Assembly (NCBI RefSeq): GCF_007655305.1
Contig: NZ_VLOG01000066.1
Span: 1 to 64,000, forward strand
Source: Algoriphagus algorifonticola
GTDB lineage: Bacteria; Bacteroidota; Bacteroidia; Cytophagales; Cyclobacteriaceae
Reading direction: 5' to 3'
Length of the DNA stretch: 64,000 nt
Program-made: the position numbers and the translations under genes
Part shown: in pieces, positions 33,980-43,362 of the stretch
Position numbering within the stretch: the first letter of the stretch is position 1
How the letters are laid out: every line of letters starts with the position of its first letter
The notes under the pieces: model-generated
Seen by the model: only the letters and a program-made list of their open reading frames with translations
What the model was told of the DNA's origin: nothing
Database searches by the model: none

Positions 33980-35293
33980 TTAAATCACCTGGGTCTTTCC
34001 TGGAATCGCATGAGGATAGTAGCCATCTTCATTTGGCAATACTTTAGGCGAAGCATCCCAAGCTAATTTTTCAGGGAAAAGGTCCACTTTGCCATTTAAG
34101 GCTTCTTCCCAAGTCAATACTTTTCCTGAATAAGTAGCGTACCTACCCATAATAGAGGTCATGGTACTTTTGGCAGCATTCTCGGCATCGGAAAATTTGT
34201 ATTCACCTTTGAAAAGTGCATCCCAAAGTTCATTATGTTCTTGCTGATAGGGATTGACATTGTTTTCCCTATTATGAGAATAGATAGCATTTCCTTTCCA
34301 ATCGGATAGGTTACCATGATTTCCAGCGCTTAAATAGGCTTTTCCTTTGGTTCCTTGAAAAGATTCATCTACTCTGTTTGCTGCGCCTGGGAAATGCCTG
34401 CATTCACTGTGAATTACCGAACCATCAGCATAGGTAAAAGTGACTACATGATGATCGAAAATTTCCCCATGCTCTTTTCCTGTTCTGACAAGCCTGCCTC
34501 CTGTGCCTTCAGCCTTCACGGGATACCCTTGTTTTACCCAATTTGCCACATCGATATTATGGACGTGCTGTTCAGTAATGTGGTCTCCACAGAGCCAGTT
34601 GAAATAATACCAGTTCCTCATTTGATATTCCATTTCAGTTTGTCCGGGCTGCCGCTCTCTTACCCAGACTCCTCCATCATTCCAGTAAACCTGACCTCCG
34701 GTAATATCCCCTATCGCACCGTCGTAAATTCGTTGAATGGTTTCTCTATAATTACTTTGATAGTGTCTTTGAAGTCCAACCACCACATTTAATTTCTTAG
34801 CCTTTGCTATTTCAGCCGCAGCCAAAACTCTTCTGATTCCTGCAGCATCTGTTGCTACCGGCTTTTCCATGAAAATCTGCTTTCCTTGATTTACTGCTTC
34901 TTCAAAATGCGATGGCCTAAAACCTGGAGGTGTGGCTAAAATCACTACATCTGCTTCAGCAATGGCTTGTTTGTATGCATCGAAGCCCACGAACTTCCTT
35001 TCCTCCGGCACATCTACTTTTTCTGCTCCATATTTATCCAAAATTGGTTTCAAGCTTCCGTCTAGCCTATCCCGGAAGGCATCAGCCATAGCAACCAGTT
35101 TGATGGGATGACCGGTTTCGAATGCCTGAAATACAGCCCCGGTGCCTCTACCGCCGCATCCTATCAGGGCTAGTTTGAGGTGATTGTCAGGCGCAGCATA
35201 GGCCTTGGGCAAAATGAAGGGGGATGTTAATATTCCTCCTGTAATGATTGCCGAAGTTTTCATGAAATTCCGGCGTGAATGTTCAGGTTTCAT
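33980..35293 (-). CDS. Gfo/Idh/MocA family oxidoreductase, Tat-exported
   Basis: 437 aa from ATG 35293 (extension to 35323 would overlap the upstream gene). Twin-arginine leader SRRNFMKTSAIITGG, NAD-binding LALIGCGGRGTGAVFQAF, the conserved MEKPVA motif and HVHNIDVANWV further on. Typical exported member of the family in Bacteroidota and Planctomycetes, acting on a carbohydrate. Lies in a cluster with an FGE-fold protein and, downstream, the isomerase-like gene. Confidence 0.9.
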   Translation of the reverse strand: MKPEHSRRNFMKTSAIITGGILTSPFILPKAYAAPDNHLKLALIGCGGRGTGAVFQAFETGHPIKLVAMADAFRDRLDGSLKPILDKYGAEKVDVPEERKFVGFDAYKQAIAEADVVILATPPGFRPSHFEEAVNQGKQIFMEKPVATDAAGIRRVLAAAEIAKAKKLNVVVGLQRHYQSNYRETIQRIYDGAIGDITGGQVYWNDGGVWVRERQPGQTEMEYQMRNWYYFNWLCGDHITEQHVHNIDVANWVKQGYPVKAEGTGGRLVRTGKEHGEIFDHHVVTFTYADGSVIHSECRHFPGAANRVDESFQGTKGKAYLSAGNHGNLSDWKGNAIYSHNRENNVNPYQQEHNELWDALFKGEYKFSDAENAAKSTMTSIMGRYATYSGKVLTWEEALNGKVDLFPEKLAWDASPKVLPNEDGYYPHAIPGKTQVI

Positions 35294-35312
35294 AAGCAGG
35301 TTATTTTTAGGT

Positions 35313-36314
35313 TTAATAATCATCTATTGGAGCCTTGGTATAATAGGCTTTGATTTCTTCCGGACTAGGTGGGTTGAGAGGTCTGACAAGTCTCATTCCC
35401 AGGAATGGTGCTTCAGGGAACCACCATTGACTTTTTGGTATTTGTGGATCCAGTTGCTTCCACTTTGGTTCACTTTGGAATCGTCTGGCGCTACTGATTT
35501 CTTCCGCCTTGTGCTTATAGCTTCCGCCTCTGACTACTCTGGGATAGAGTTTTATCGAGGGGTTTTGTGGATTCTTTTCCGGCGATCTCTCATAAAAGTC
35601 CGCTTCATATTGGTCGGAAGTCCATTCCATGACATTTCCATAGATATCAAAAAGCCCCCAAGGATTGGCTTTTTTTAAGCCAACTTTTTGAGTGCTTTCA
35701 TTGGAATTTTCTGCTATCCAGGCGTATTCGGAGAGCTTCTTTGCATCCTCTCCAAAAAAACAGGTTGACTTAGTTCCTGCTTTTGCAGCGTATTCCCACT
35801 CTGCTTCTGTTGGGAGCCGGTAAAAAATGCCTGTTTTCAAATATAGCCAATGACAATATTGAATGGCCCCGTATTGAGTCATTCCAATCGCCGGCTTTCC
35901 TTCTTTTCCCATTCCGAATGTCATATCCAGATAAGGAAGGCTTGGACGGCTAAGGCCGTCTACAACTTGCCCGATCGGGCCCTCTGAAATCGCTGTTTCA
36001 TAATTTTTGTCTAAAAAAAGCTCAAAAGCATCCCAGGTGACCTCATGTGTGCCCATCCAAAAAGGTTCTATCTCGACCCGGTGAGCGGGGGTTTCATCCG
36101 AATATTTTTCATTAGCCGAACCCATCAAAAAGCTTCCCCCCGGAATTGGAACCATGGTAAACTTTACCTGAGTTCCAGGAATGACTTGAGTATAAGCTTC
36201 AAACAGTTCACGGTTTTTCAGGATCCATGCTGTAAAAAGGGCCGCAATAAAAAGCAAAAGAATTCGATACCGGAAAAGCATAAATTTTGACTGAATCATG
36301 AATGAGTCAATCAA
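35313..36314 (-). CDS. FGE/SUMF1-fold protein without catalytic cysteines
   Basis: 333 aa; alternative starts at 36299 and 36281 would shorten the N-terminus. One transmembrane or signal helix (ILLLFIAALFTAWIL), then the formylglycine-generating-enzyme fold: VPIPGGSFLMGS, ETPAHRVEIEPFWMGTHEVTW, YRLPTEAEWEYAAKAG, GNVMEWTSDQY and VVRGGSYKHKAEEISSARR. Where true FGE has two Cys after RGGS this protein has none, so sulfatase activation is unlikely; a binding or structural role is more likely. Followed by the Gfo/Idh/MocA gene after 19 bp. Confidence 0.85.
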   Translation of the reverse strand: MIDSFMIQSKFMLFRYRILLLFIAALFTAWILKNRELFEAYTQVIPGTQVKFTMVPIPGGSFLMGSANEKYSDETPAHRVEIEPFWMGTHEVTWDAFELFLDKNYETAISEGPIGQVVDGLSRPSLPYLDMTFGMGKEGKPAIGMTQYGAIQYCHWLYLKTGIFYRLPTEAEWEYAAKAGTKSTCFFGEDAKKLSEYAWIAENSNESTQKVGLKKANPWGLFDIYGNVMEWTSDQYEADFYERSPEKNPQNPSIKLYPRVVRGGSYKHKAEEISSARRFQSEPKWKQLDPQIPKSQWWFPEAPFLGMRLVRPLNPPSPEEIKAYYTKAPIDDY

Positions 36315-36359
36315 ATTAGGGGAAAGTCCCCAAATAAAAAATAAAATTTCTTGGATTGA

Positions 36360-37010
36360 TTACATCCTTTTAACAACCTCCTTTTTGGGGATTTTAATGG
36401 ACCACATTCCTCTCAGGTCACCGATCTGATGACCTTTTGCCTGATCTTGTGGATAAAGCTCATTTAGCTTCTTTAATGTTTCATCGTTTATGTCCTTACC
36501 GGGTTCGCCGTGGCAATTGAGACAAAGTCCTCCTGGTATGATGATGGATTTACTGTAGAGATAGACCTCCCCATTTTCAATTTTTTGAATATTGGGGGAT
36601 GGTTCAATTTTATTCTCCATATCATACTCATAGGTTTCTAAAATCCTTTTTTCCATCTCATCCGGCTGATCTTTGGGGTTACGGTACTGATTGGATACTC
36701 GCTTTATTTTAACATCGTATTTTTTCGCTACCTCTTGTAAAATTGGGAGGGCATTTACATTGCAAAACTCGATAGCACCTGCCACCCCTTTTTCAGAGAT
36801 TGCGTTTTGGAGATTTGAAATAAGTTGGTTTTGTGCCTCTTGGCTAATTGAGTCTCCCCAAATCATGGCTGCTTCAATAATTTCAGCTTCATTCAGCTTT
36901 TTCACCTCCATGGCTTGGTTTACTTCTTCAAAAACTTCTTTAGAAACTCTTTCACCTGATCCACATGCTACCAGTACCGGGAAAAGAGAGAATATGACTT
37001 GCTTTTTCAT
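36360..37010 (-). CDS. DUF3365 haem-binding lipoprotein
   Basis: 216 aa from ATG 37010 (upstream in-frame ATG is less likely). Lipoprotein-like leader ending VLVACGSG. Tll0287-like DUF3365 domain with one c-type haem motif CLNCHG near residue 174. A segment VAGAIEFCNVNALPI ... VKIKRVSNQYRNPKDQPDEME is typical of the family. Probably a periplasmic redox or sensing protein. Confidence 0.85.
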   Translation of the reverse strand: MKKQVIFSLFPVLVACGSGERVSKEVFEEVNQAMEVKKLNEAEIIEAAMIWGDSISQEAQNQLISNLQNAISEKGVAGAIEFCNVNALPILQEVAKKYDVKIKRVSNQYRNPKDQPDEMEKRILETYEYDMENKIEPSPNIQKIENGEVYLYSKSIIIPGGLCLNCHGEPGKDINDETLKKLNELYPQDQAKGHQIGDLRGMWSIKIPKKEVVKRM

Positions 37011-37112
37011 CTTATGCGAATTTGTATTATTAAAAATACCCAACCTTGATCAAACACAGGCCAGTAAAATTGGTTTTTTTTGGTTTGGATTTAAGGCTTT
37101 CTACTAAACTGC

Positions 37113-37142
37113 TTTGACATGAGCGTAAATGACTTATTTTTG
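37113..37142 (+). promoter_or_regulatory. Bacteroidota-type promoter of the T9SS cargo gene
   Basis: TTTG 37113-37116, 18-bp spacer, TATTTTTG 37135-37142; start codon 21 bp further. Confidence 0.6.
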
Positions 37143-37163
37143 TTTTAGTACATTTTCAGCTTC

Positions 37164-39977
37164 ATGAAAAAAATCTCTTTCTTACTCCTTACTTTTTTCT
37201 TTTCGTACCACTGTGCACAGGCCCAGACCTGGACTAGATTGCAAAGTTGGGGTTTGGACTTGGAAGCTGTTTTTTGGGTGAATGATAGCATTGCCTATGC
37301 AGGAGGGGAAAGGTTATTGATCAAAACAAGCAATGCCGGCCAAACTTGGGAAGAAGTACCTTATCAATTCGATGGAAGGGTTGTTGCCCTGGCTTTTAAA
37401 AATCAAAATTTAGGACTTGCAGTAGGTAAATCTGGTTTGATTTTGAAAACCGCTGATGGAGGAAACTCATGGTCCAACATAAACATTGGCCAATCCTCAG
37501 ATTTACACGACGTCAGCTATAACGGTGAAAATACTTGGATTATTTCAGGTTCATCCGGGAAAGTATTCGAGTCAACAGATGACGGGACTTCTTGGCAAGA
37601 AAATTCCACCGGCCAAACGAAAGATATTTTTGGAGTGGAGTTTGTCAATAAAGACACTGTATTTGCTGTTGGACAGGAGGGTTTGGTACTCAGGAGTTAT
37701 AATAAAGGAGCTTCCTGGACAAGCCTAAATTCCGGCCTAACGGAATCTCTGTATGCTGTCAGGTTCTCCTCTCCATTAATTGGATATGCAGCTGGAGACA
37801 ATGGAAGAATGATCAAAACCATTGATGGGGGTAATACCTGGCAACTATTGAATACTGGTACAACGGTCAAATTGAATGATTTGAAAATTGCTCCAAGGGA
37901 TGTTAGAATTATTGTTGCTGTCGGTGAAAATGCTACTTCGGTCAGGTCTGCGAATTCGGGGTCGAGTTTTGCGCGAGCTAATTTGGGTGCAACCAACACC
38001 AGAAATATTTTAGGATTATCATTTATCCCTGGTTCCAATACGGTTTTTGCGTCCGGTCAAGATGGGTACTTGATTTCTTCCGCCAATGCCGGAAGCACAT
38101 ATACCCAAAGGTTGGCAGGATATAGAAATAACTTCACCTCAGTAGATTTCAAAACTGACAGGGTTGGATTTGTGGCTGGTGAAAGAGGAGAGTTTTTGGT
38201 TAGCTCTACTTCAGGCAGAACTTTTGTTTCAAGACCTATACCAGAACAATTTACCATCAGTGCAATTGATTTTTGGAATACTGCCTTTGGCTATATATCA
38301 GGTCCTGGGGGTAAGATTTATCGAACTAGTAACTCAGGCTCAGCGTGGGGAGAATTTAGTATTAACACTACCCAACGAGTAGATGGCTTTTATCTTTTTG
38401 CACCTTCGGTTCTTTACCTGGCAGGGACTAATGGCTTTATTACTAGATCTTCCGATTCTGGAGGTACTTGGGATTTAAGTGTTACTTCTAATTCCACGAC
38501 CAATTTGAAAGATTTGATGTTTTTTGATTTTGCTATTGGAATTGCAATTGGCGAAAACGGCTTAATTCTATATTCTTTTGGTGGAAGTCAATGGGAGCCG
38601 GTCAATTCGGGTACAAGCAGGAATCTCAATGGGTTAGCAAAACTTGGGGAATTTCAAGCCATAGCCGTGGGGGATGGAGGTACTATTATCAAAACTGAGG
38701 ACAAGTCTGAGACTTGGAGAAGTATTGACAGTGGAACTACCGAAGATTTACTTTCAGTTGATTTTTTCGATAGCCAATTTGGTTTTATTTCCGGCAAGAA
38801 TGGATTGGCGCTAGTAACCAAGGATGGAGGAGAATCCTGGACAAAAATCGAGACAGGAACCAGTAGAAATCTGAATGCTATCAGTGCAGGAACTCCTTTG
38901 ATAGCTTATGCAGCCGGGGATGATGGAAGTATCCTTACATACAATTGTGTTCCTCCTACCGGAGCATTGAGTAATATATCGGGCGCTTTGCAGACCTGCC
39001 TAGAAAGCCAGATATACCGAATTACAGATAACCAAATAGCCGGAACTCAATTGGTATGGAGAGTTGATGGAGGGCAAATCATCAACGGGCAAGGAACCAA
39101 TACGGTTGAAGTCGAATGGACAGACCCGGGAAGAAAAGCCATCTTTGTAAGTAGAAGCAATTTTTGCGGAGCAGGTGAAACCTCTTTTCTGGAGGTCAAT
39201 GTATCTCAATTACCTCCAGCTAATCTGAAAATTGATGGAAATGGGACTGTTTGTGAGACGAATGAGGAGTCTTACCAGCTTCCAAATCTGCAGGGTATCA
39301 GCTACACTTGGGAAGCCAATGGCGGAGAAATACTCAGCGGACAGGGTACCTCGACTGTTCTAGTTAAATGGATAAACCCTGGACTTGGAAGTTTGAAAGC
39401 TACCCCAGAAAATGCTTGTGGTCAAAGGGAAACAATCACTCTTCCCATCCAAATCAATGCATTACCTACTGCTCCGGACCAAATTTCAGGAGAGAACCTA
39501 GTGCCTCCAGGAGAACAAACCTATTCAGTAGCAGTCAATGAGGGCCATAATTATCAGTGGTCATTAAGCGCGGGTGGTAGAATCCTTGAGGGTCAAGGAA
39601 CTGGGAAAGTTCGAGTTAGATGGGAAAGTGAAGGTAATTTTGAAGTTCAGGTAAGAGCGCAGAATTCCTGTAATTTTAGCGAGGAAATTAAATTGGTCGT
39701 TCAAGTAAGTTTGATCACAGCCTTGGAACCAAACAGCGGAGACAGTACTTTAAAAATCTTTCCCAATCCAAGTGAAGGGGATGTATTTATAGAATCTGAT
39801 TTCTTGGATACATGGAACTGGGTGGAAGTTTCCAATCAGCGAGGTCAGGTAGTTTTTTCTACACCTGTTTCTCCAGGTTTGAAAAGTATAAGATTAACAG
39901 ACTTGCCAAAAGGCTTATTGATTTTTAGACTTTCGAATAAGGATAGATTGATCAGTAAGAAAATCTGGATTCGTTAA
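37164..39977 (+). CDS. T9SS-secreted Ycf48-type propeller protein with PKD-like modules
   Basis: 937 aa. Signal peptide ending CAQAQ. Residues ~20-600 hold many Ycf48/BNR-type repeats (TADGGNSWSN, STDDGTSWQE, TIDGGNTWQLL, TKDGGESWTKI), often with AVGENG/ISGKNG strands between, suggesting two propellers. Residues ~610-860 contain three Ig/PKD-like modules, each with a repeated GQGT-VEW/VRW motif (GTNTVEVEWTDPG, GTSTVLVKWINPG, GTGKVRVRWESEG). The C-terminal ~80 residues are a type A T9SS sorting domain (LKIFPNPSEGDVFIES ... LPKGLLIFRLSNKDRLISKKIWI). Surface or secreted; function unknown. Confidence 0.88.
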   Translation: MKKISFLLLTFFFSYHCAQAQTWTRLQSWGLDLEAVFWVNDSIAYAGGERLLIKTSNAGQTWEEVPYQFDGRVVALAFKNQNLGLAVGKSGLILKTADGGNSWSNINIGQSSDLHDVSYNGENTWIISGSSGKVFESTDDGTSWQENSTGQTKDIFGVEFVNKDTVFAVGQEGLVLRSYNKGASWTSLNSGLTESLYAVRFSSPLIGYAAGDNGRMIKTIDGGNTWQLLNTGTTVKLNDLKIAPRDVRIIVAVGENATSVRSANSGSSFARANLGATNTRNILGLSFIPGSNTVFASGQDGYLISSANAGSTYTQRLAGYRNNFTSVDFKTDRVGFVAGERGEFLVSSTSGRTFVSRPIPEQFTISAIDFWNTAFGYISGPGGKIYRTSNSGSAWGEFSINTTQRVDGFYLFAPSVLYLAGTNGFITRSSDSGGTWDLSVTSNSTTNLKDLMFFDFAIGIAIGENGLILYSFGGSQWEPVNSGTSRNLNGLAKLGEFQAIAVGDGGTIIKTEDKSETWRSIDSGTTEDLLSVDFFDSQFGFISGKNGLALVTKDGGESWTKIETGTSRNLNAISAGTPLIAYAAGDDGSILTYNCVPPTGALSNISGALQTCLESQIYRITDNQIAGTQLVWRVDGGQIINGQGTNTVEVEWTDPGRKAIFVSRSNFCGAGETSFLEVNVSQLPPANLKIDGNGTVCETNEESYQLPNLQGISYTWEANGGEILSGQGTSTVLVKWINPGLGSLKATPENACGQRETITLPIQINALPTAPDQISGENLVPPGEQTYSVAVNEGHNYQWSLSAGGRILEGQGTGKVRVRWESEGNFEVQVRAQNSCNFSEEIKLVVQVSLITALEPNSGDSTLKIFPNPSEGDVFIESDFLDTWNWVEVSNQRGQVVFSTPVSPGLKSIRLTDLPKGLLIFRLSNKDRLISKKIWIR

Positions 39978-40162
39978 AATTATCCAATTCCTAATTAGTT
40001 AAAGGAGAAGCGCTTCATTGCTTAAGAATTCCAAATAATATTCTGTCAATAAAGAACAATATCTAATTTATTTCAAAAAATTCAGAATATAGGACTGAAT
40101 GAACTTTTGATACAAAATAAAATAAGGAATTAGGAATTGAAAAAGTAAAAACTTTTATGGTG

Positions 40163-40187
40163 ATTTGGGTAAAATATAAACCCAAAT
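40163..40187 (+). promoter_or_regulatory. Inverted repeat just before PLP enzyme start
   Basis: Perfect 8-bp arms ATTTGGGT / ACCCAAAT with a 9-nt spacer, ending 4 bp before the ATG. It could be an operator for a dimeric regulator or an RNA hairpin covering the ribosome-binding region. The 215-bp gap before it shows nothing else. Confidence 0.4.
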
Positions 40188-40191
40188 ACCC

Positions 40192-41415
40192 ATGCACCCA
40201 GAAAGTTTAATGATGTCCTATGGATACAAGCCGGAATGGTCTGAGGGAGCAGTCAAATGCCCAATTTTTCAGACGTCCACTTTCGTATTCAAAAGCGCCC
40301 AAGAGGGAAAAGAGTTTTTTGAGCTTGCTTATGGCAAGCGGGAAAGAAATGTAGGCGAGCAACCTGGTTTGATTTACTCTCGCCTTAATAATCCGGATTT
40401 ACAGATTTTGGAAGAAAGACTATCTCTCTGGGATCAAGCGGAAGAGTGTTGCGTTTTTGAGAGCGGCATGTCTGCTATATCTACTGTTTTTCTTGAATTC
40501 CTGAGGCCGGGAGATGCCCTGCTTTACAGTATGCCTGTTTATGGCGGAACAGATCACTTTATCAACAAAGTTTTACCAGAATATGGGATCAAAGGAATCG
40601 GATTTACGGAGAATGAGACAGAAGATGAACTTTTGGCGAAAGCAAAAGGGCATCAAGTCAAAATGGTATATGTAGAATCTCCCGCCAATCCTACCAACTC
40701 TCTCTTTGACTTGGAGCTATGCAGCAAAGTAGCAAAGCAATTAGGAGACAAAGAATCTCCCGCTCAGCTTGTAGTGGATAATACTTATATGGGACCATTG
40801 TGGCAACACCCACTTCAGCACGGAGCGGATTTGGTTGTTTATTCCGCTACCAAATATATCGGTGGGCACTCTGATCTGATAGCCGGAGCGGTATTGGGAA
40901 ATGCCAAGCTGATGAAAAGAGTCAGAACCCTTCGGACATTTTTGGGAAATATGGCCGGACCTTGGACAGGTTGGTTATTGATGAGAAGTTTGGAAACTCT
41001 AAAGGTTCGAATGACTCAGCAGGCTGAAAATGCCCGAAATGTGGCAGATTTTTTGAAAGCTCATCCAAAAGTGGAAAAAGTATATTTCCTTGGGCATTTA
41101 CAAGAAGGAGACCCGCAATACGATATTTATAAGAAACAGCTTAGCTGTGCCGGGGCGATGGTTTCTTTCGATATTAAAGGAGGAGAAAAAGAGGCCTTTG
41201 GTTTTCTGGATAATCTCAAATTATTCAAACTGGCCGTTTCCCTAGGGAGTACGGAGTCCTTAGCACAGCATCCGGCTACTATGACTCATTCGGATGTAAG
41301 TGATGCAGACCGAAAAATGTTGGGAATATCAGAAAAGTTGGTTCGCCTTTCCATAGGAGTGGAGCATTATGAAGACTTGGTTGCCGACGTCAGCCAGGCT
41401 CTAGAGCAGGTTTAA
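40192..41415 (+). CDS. Cys/Met metabolism PLP-dependent enzyme (gamma-lyase/synthase-like)
   Basis: 407 aa. Fold-type I trans-sulfuration family: YSRLNNPDLQILEERLSLWDQAEECCVFESGMSAIS, VVDNTYMGPLWQHPLQHGADLVVYSATKYIGGHSD with PLP Lys221, and the C-terminal VSLGSTESLAQHPATMTHS. Cystathionine gamma-synthase and methionine gamma-lyase cannot be told apart from the sequence alone; an internal insert (YGKRERNVGEQPG) marks a subgroup. Possible regulatory inverted repeat directly upstream. Confidence 0.88.
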   Translation: MHPESLMMSYGYKPEWSEGAVKCPIFQTSTFVFKSAQEGKEFFELAYGKRERNVGEQPGLIYSRLNNPDLQILEERLSLWDQAEECCVFESGMSAISTVFLEFLRPGDALLYSMPVYGGTDHFINKVLPEYGIKGIGFTENETEDELLAKAKGHQVKMVYVESPANPTNSLFDLELCSKVAKQLGDKESPAQLVVDNTYMGPLWQHPLQHGADLVVYSATKYIGGHSDLIAGAVLGNAKLMKRVRTLRTFLGNMAGPWTGWLLMRSLETLKVRMTQQAENARNVADFLKAHPKVEKVYFLGHLQEGDPQYDIYKKQLSCAGAMVSFDIKGGEKEAFGFLDNLKLFKLAVSLGSTESLAQHPATMTHSDVSDADRKMLGISEKLVRLSIGVEHYEDLVADVSQALEQV

Positions 41416-41421
41416 GAAAAA

Positions 41422-41443
41422 AGGCGAGGATTATTCCTCGCCT
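41422..41443. terminator. Terminator between convergent genes
   Basis: AGGCGAGGA / TCCTCGCCT with a TTAT loop; A run and T run on the two sides, overlapping the end of the GNAT gene. Confidence 0.7.
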
Positions 41444-41955
41444 CTTATTTTTACATATTGAAATAAGTCGCCGACTACTCCTCGTTTAATAAATGCTTTT
41501 TTCAAAATTGCCTCAGGAATATAGCCTGCTTTTTCAAGCACATTCATAGATTCCCCGTTGAAATCATATACTTGAGCATAAACTCGCTGAATGTCGAATT
41601 TGTCAAACAGGTGCTTGGTAAATAAACGCACAGCCTCCGTAGCAATTCCTTTTCGCCAAAAAGGTTCACCAACCCAGAAACCTAATTCCATATTGGTTCT
41701 CAATTCATCCTTCCCTCTTTCACAGCCGATTGCTCCTGCTAGTTTTCCTTGAAACTCTATAGCAAAATTCTGAGGGGGATTAAACTTTTGATTGTGTTCG
41801 ATCCAATGCCGGGCATCGTGAATGGTATAAGGCTGAGGAAAACTATCCCTCAGATTCATGGCTATTTTTGGGTTGTTGGCAAGAGGATATAGCTGATGGA
41901 AATGGGCCTCATTCCATGTCACTAGGTTGATATCTCTTTCTCCGGCAATGATCAT
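41431..41955 (-). CDS. GNAT acetyltransferase, RimJ/RimL type
   Basis: 174 aa. NLVTWNEAHFHQLYPLANNPKIAMNLRDSFPQPYT, the ELGFWVGEPFWRKGIATEAVRLF acetyl-CoA loop and RVYAQVYDFNGESMNVLEKAGY are typical of the RimJ/RimL subfamily, which acetylates N-termini of ribosomal proteins or small substrates. Substrate unknown. Confidence 0.88.
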   Translation of the reverse strand: MIIAGERDINLVTWNEAHFHQLYPLANNPKIAMNLRDSFPQPYTIHDARHWIEHNQKFNPPQNFAIEFQGKLAGAIGCERGKDELRTNMELGFWVGEPFWRKGIATEAVRLFTKHLFDKFDIQRVYAQVYDFNGESMNVLEKAGYIPEAILKKAFIKRGVVGDLFQYVKIRGEE

Positions 41956-42039
41956 AAGAACTTTTCAGTTATTTCTTCAAGATACTAGTCAAAAATCACA
42001 TTCTGCAATATTCATTCAACAATTATGCAAAAGGAAAAA

Positions 42040-43116
42040 TTATTCCTCCAAACCCGAGCTCTGCATCTTCTCCAAGTTTTCTGCAAAGCGTAAAGCGGAG
42101 ATAAATTCCTCAATGTGACCGTCCATTACCTCGGGTAGATTGTATACGGTTTTGTTGATTCTGTGATCCGTCACTCGTGATTGTGGATAATTATAGGTTC
42201 TGATTTTATCCGATCTATCTCCACTGCCAACCATAGATTTTCTTTGAGCTCCAACAGACTCATTGTGTTTTGCCAGCTCAATTTCATACAATCTCGAACG
42301 AAGTACCTTCAATGCTTTCTCGAAGTTCTTGATTTGAGACTTTTCGTCCTGACATGTCACAACCAATCCTGTAGGATTGTGAGTTAGTCTTACGGCAGAA
42401 TAAGTGGTGTTGACAGATTGTCCTCCAGGCCCGGATGAGCAATAAGTATCTTTTCTGATATCATTCATGTCCAAGTGTACCTCCACTTCGTCCATTTCAG
42501 GTAGAACTGCCACTGAAGCTGCTGAAGTATGAACTCTCCCTTGAGATTCGGTAGCTGGAACTCGCTGAACTCTATGAACTCCCGATTCATATTTCATCAT
42601 TCCATATACATCTGCACCGGAAATGGTAGCGATAATTTCCTTGTATCCACCTGCTGATCCAAAAGTTAAATCCAAAACAGTAAGCTTCCAATTCTGCATT
42701 TCGCAGAAACGCTCATACATTCTAAATAAATCTCCAGCAAAAATTGCGGCTTCATCCCCACCGGTTCCTCCTCTAATTTCAAGAATACAGTCTTTGGAAT
42801 CATTGGGATCCTTGGGGATGAGTAATTGCTTCAATTCATTTTCAAGCTCTTCTTTTCTTTCCTTTAACTCCTCCAACTCAGCCTTGGCCATATCTCGAAA
42901 GTCAGGATCTTTTTCTTTATCCAGAATTTCCTTAGAACTCGAAATATTTTGAAGGACTAGATTATACTCATCGTATACAGCTACAATTTTTTCAAGGTCT
43001 TTATATTCCTTGGTTAGCTTGGCATACTTACTCATGTCCGCCATGGATTCAGGCAACACGATCAGTTGACCCACTTCTTCAAACCGTTCTTTTATTGATT
43101 GTAATTTGTCCAGCAT
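42040..43116 (-). CDS. prfA: Peptide chain release factor 1
   Basis: Terminates translation at UAA and UAG. 358 aa. GGTGGDEAAIFAGDLFRMYERF, stop-codon-recognition PAT in RVPATESQGRVHTS and the peptidyl-hydrolysis GGQ in SSGPGGQSVNTT. Normal length. The gap to the Kazal gene contains repeat copy 3. Confidence 0.97.
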   Translation of the reverse strand: MLDKLQSIKERFEEVGQLIVLPESMADMSKYAKLTKEYKDLEKIVAVYDEYNLVLQNISSSKEILDKEKDPDFRDMAKAELEELKERKEELENELKQLLIPKDPNDSKDCILEIRGGTGGDEAAIFAGDLFRMYERFCEMQNWKLTVLDLTFGSAGGYKEIIATISGADVYGMMKYESGVHRVQRVPATESQGRVHTSAASVAVLPEMDEVEVHLDMNDIRKDTYCSSGPGGQSVNTTYSAVRLTHNPTGLVVTCQDEKSQIKNFEKALKVLRSRLYEIELAKHNESVGAQRKSMVGSGDRSDKIRTYNYPQSRVTDHRINKTVYNLPEVMDGHIEEFISALRFAENLEKMQSSGLEE

Positions 43117-43240
43117 ACTATTTTATTCGCAAGGCAAAATTAAGGATTTATCTTTAGTTGCTGATTCCTTTCCTTATAATTGTATTTGTATCGTTTCGAT
43201 TTGATTTTTCGTCTCCTGCATTGATATTATTATTGAAATT

Positions 43241-43362
43241 ATGAAATGCCCATGAGGAAAAATCTCACACAACTTGTCCCGTCCGCCGCGGCGGATCGGG
43301 AGGGGGATGATTATCCTGGGCATTCCATCTGACCACTGAAAAAACAAATTATAAACAGATGA
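43241..43362 (+). repeat. ~120-bp structured repeat, copy 3
   Basis: Reverse-complement of copies 1 and 2 with the GC hairpin, AATGCCCA outer stem and AT-rich end intact. Its AT-rich end AAATTATAAACAGATGAAA supplies the start codon of the Kazal gene, exactly as the partial copy does for the 33680 gene. The hexamer ATGAAA lies at both ends of the element. Confidence 0.85.
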
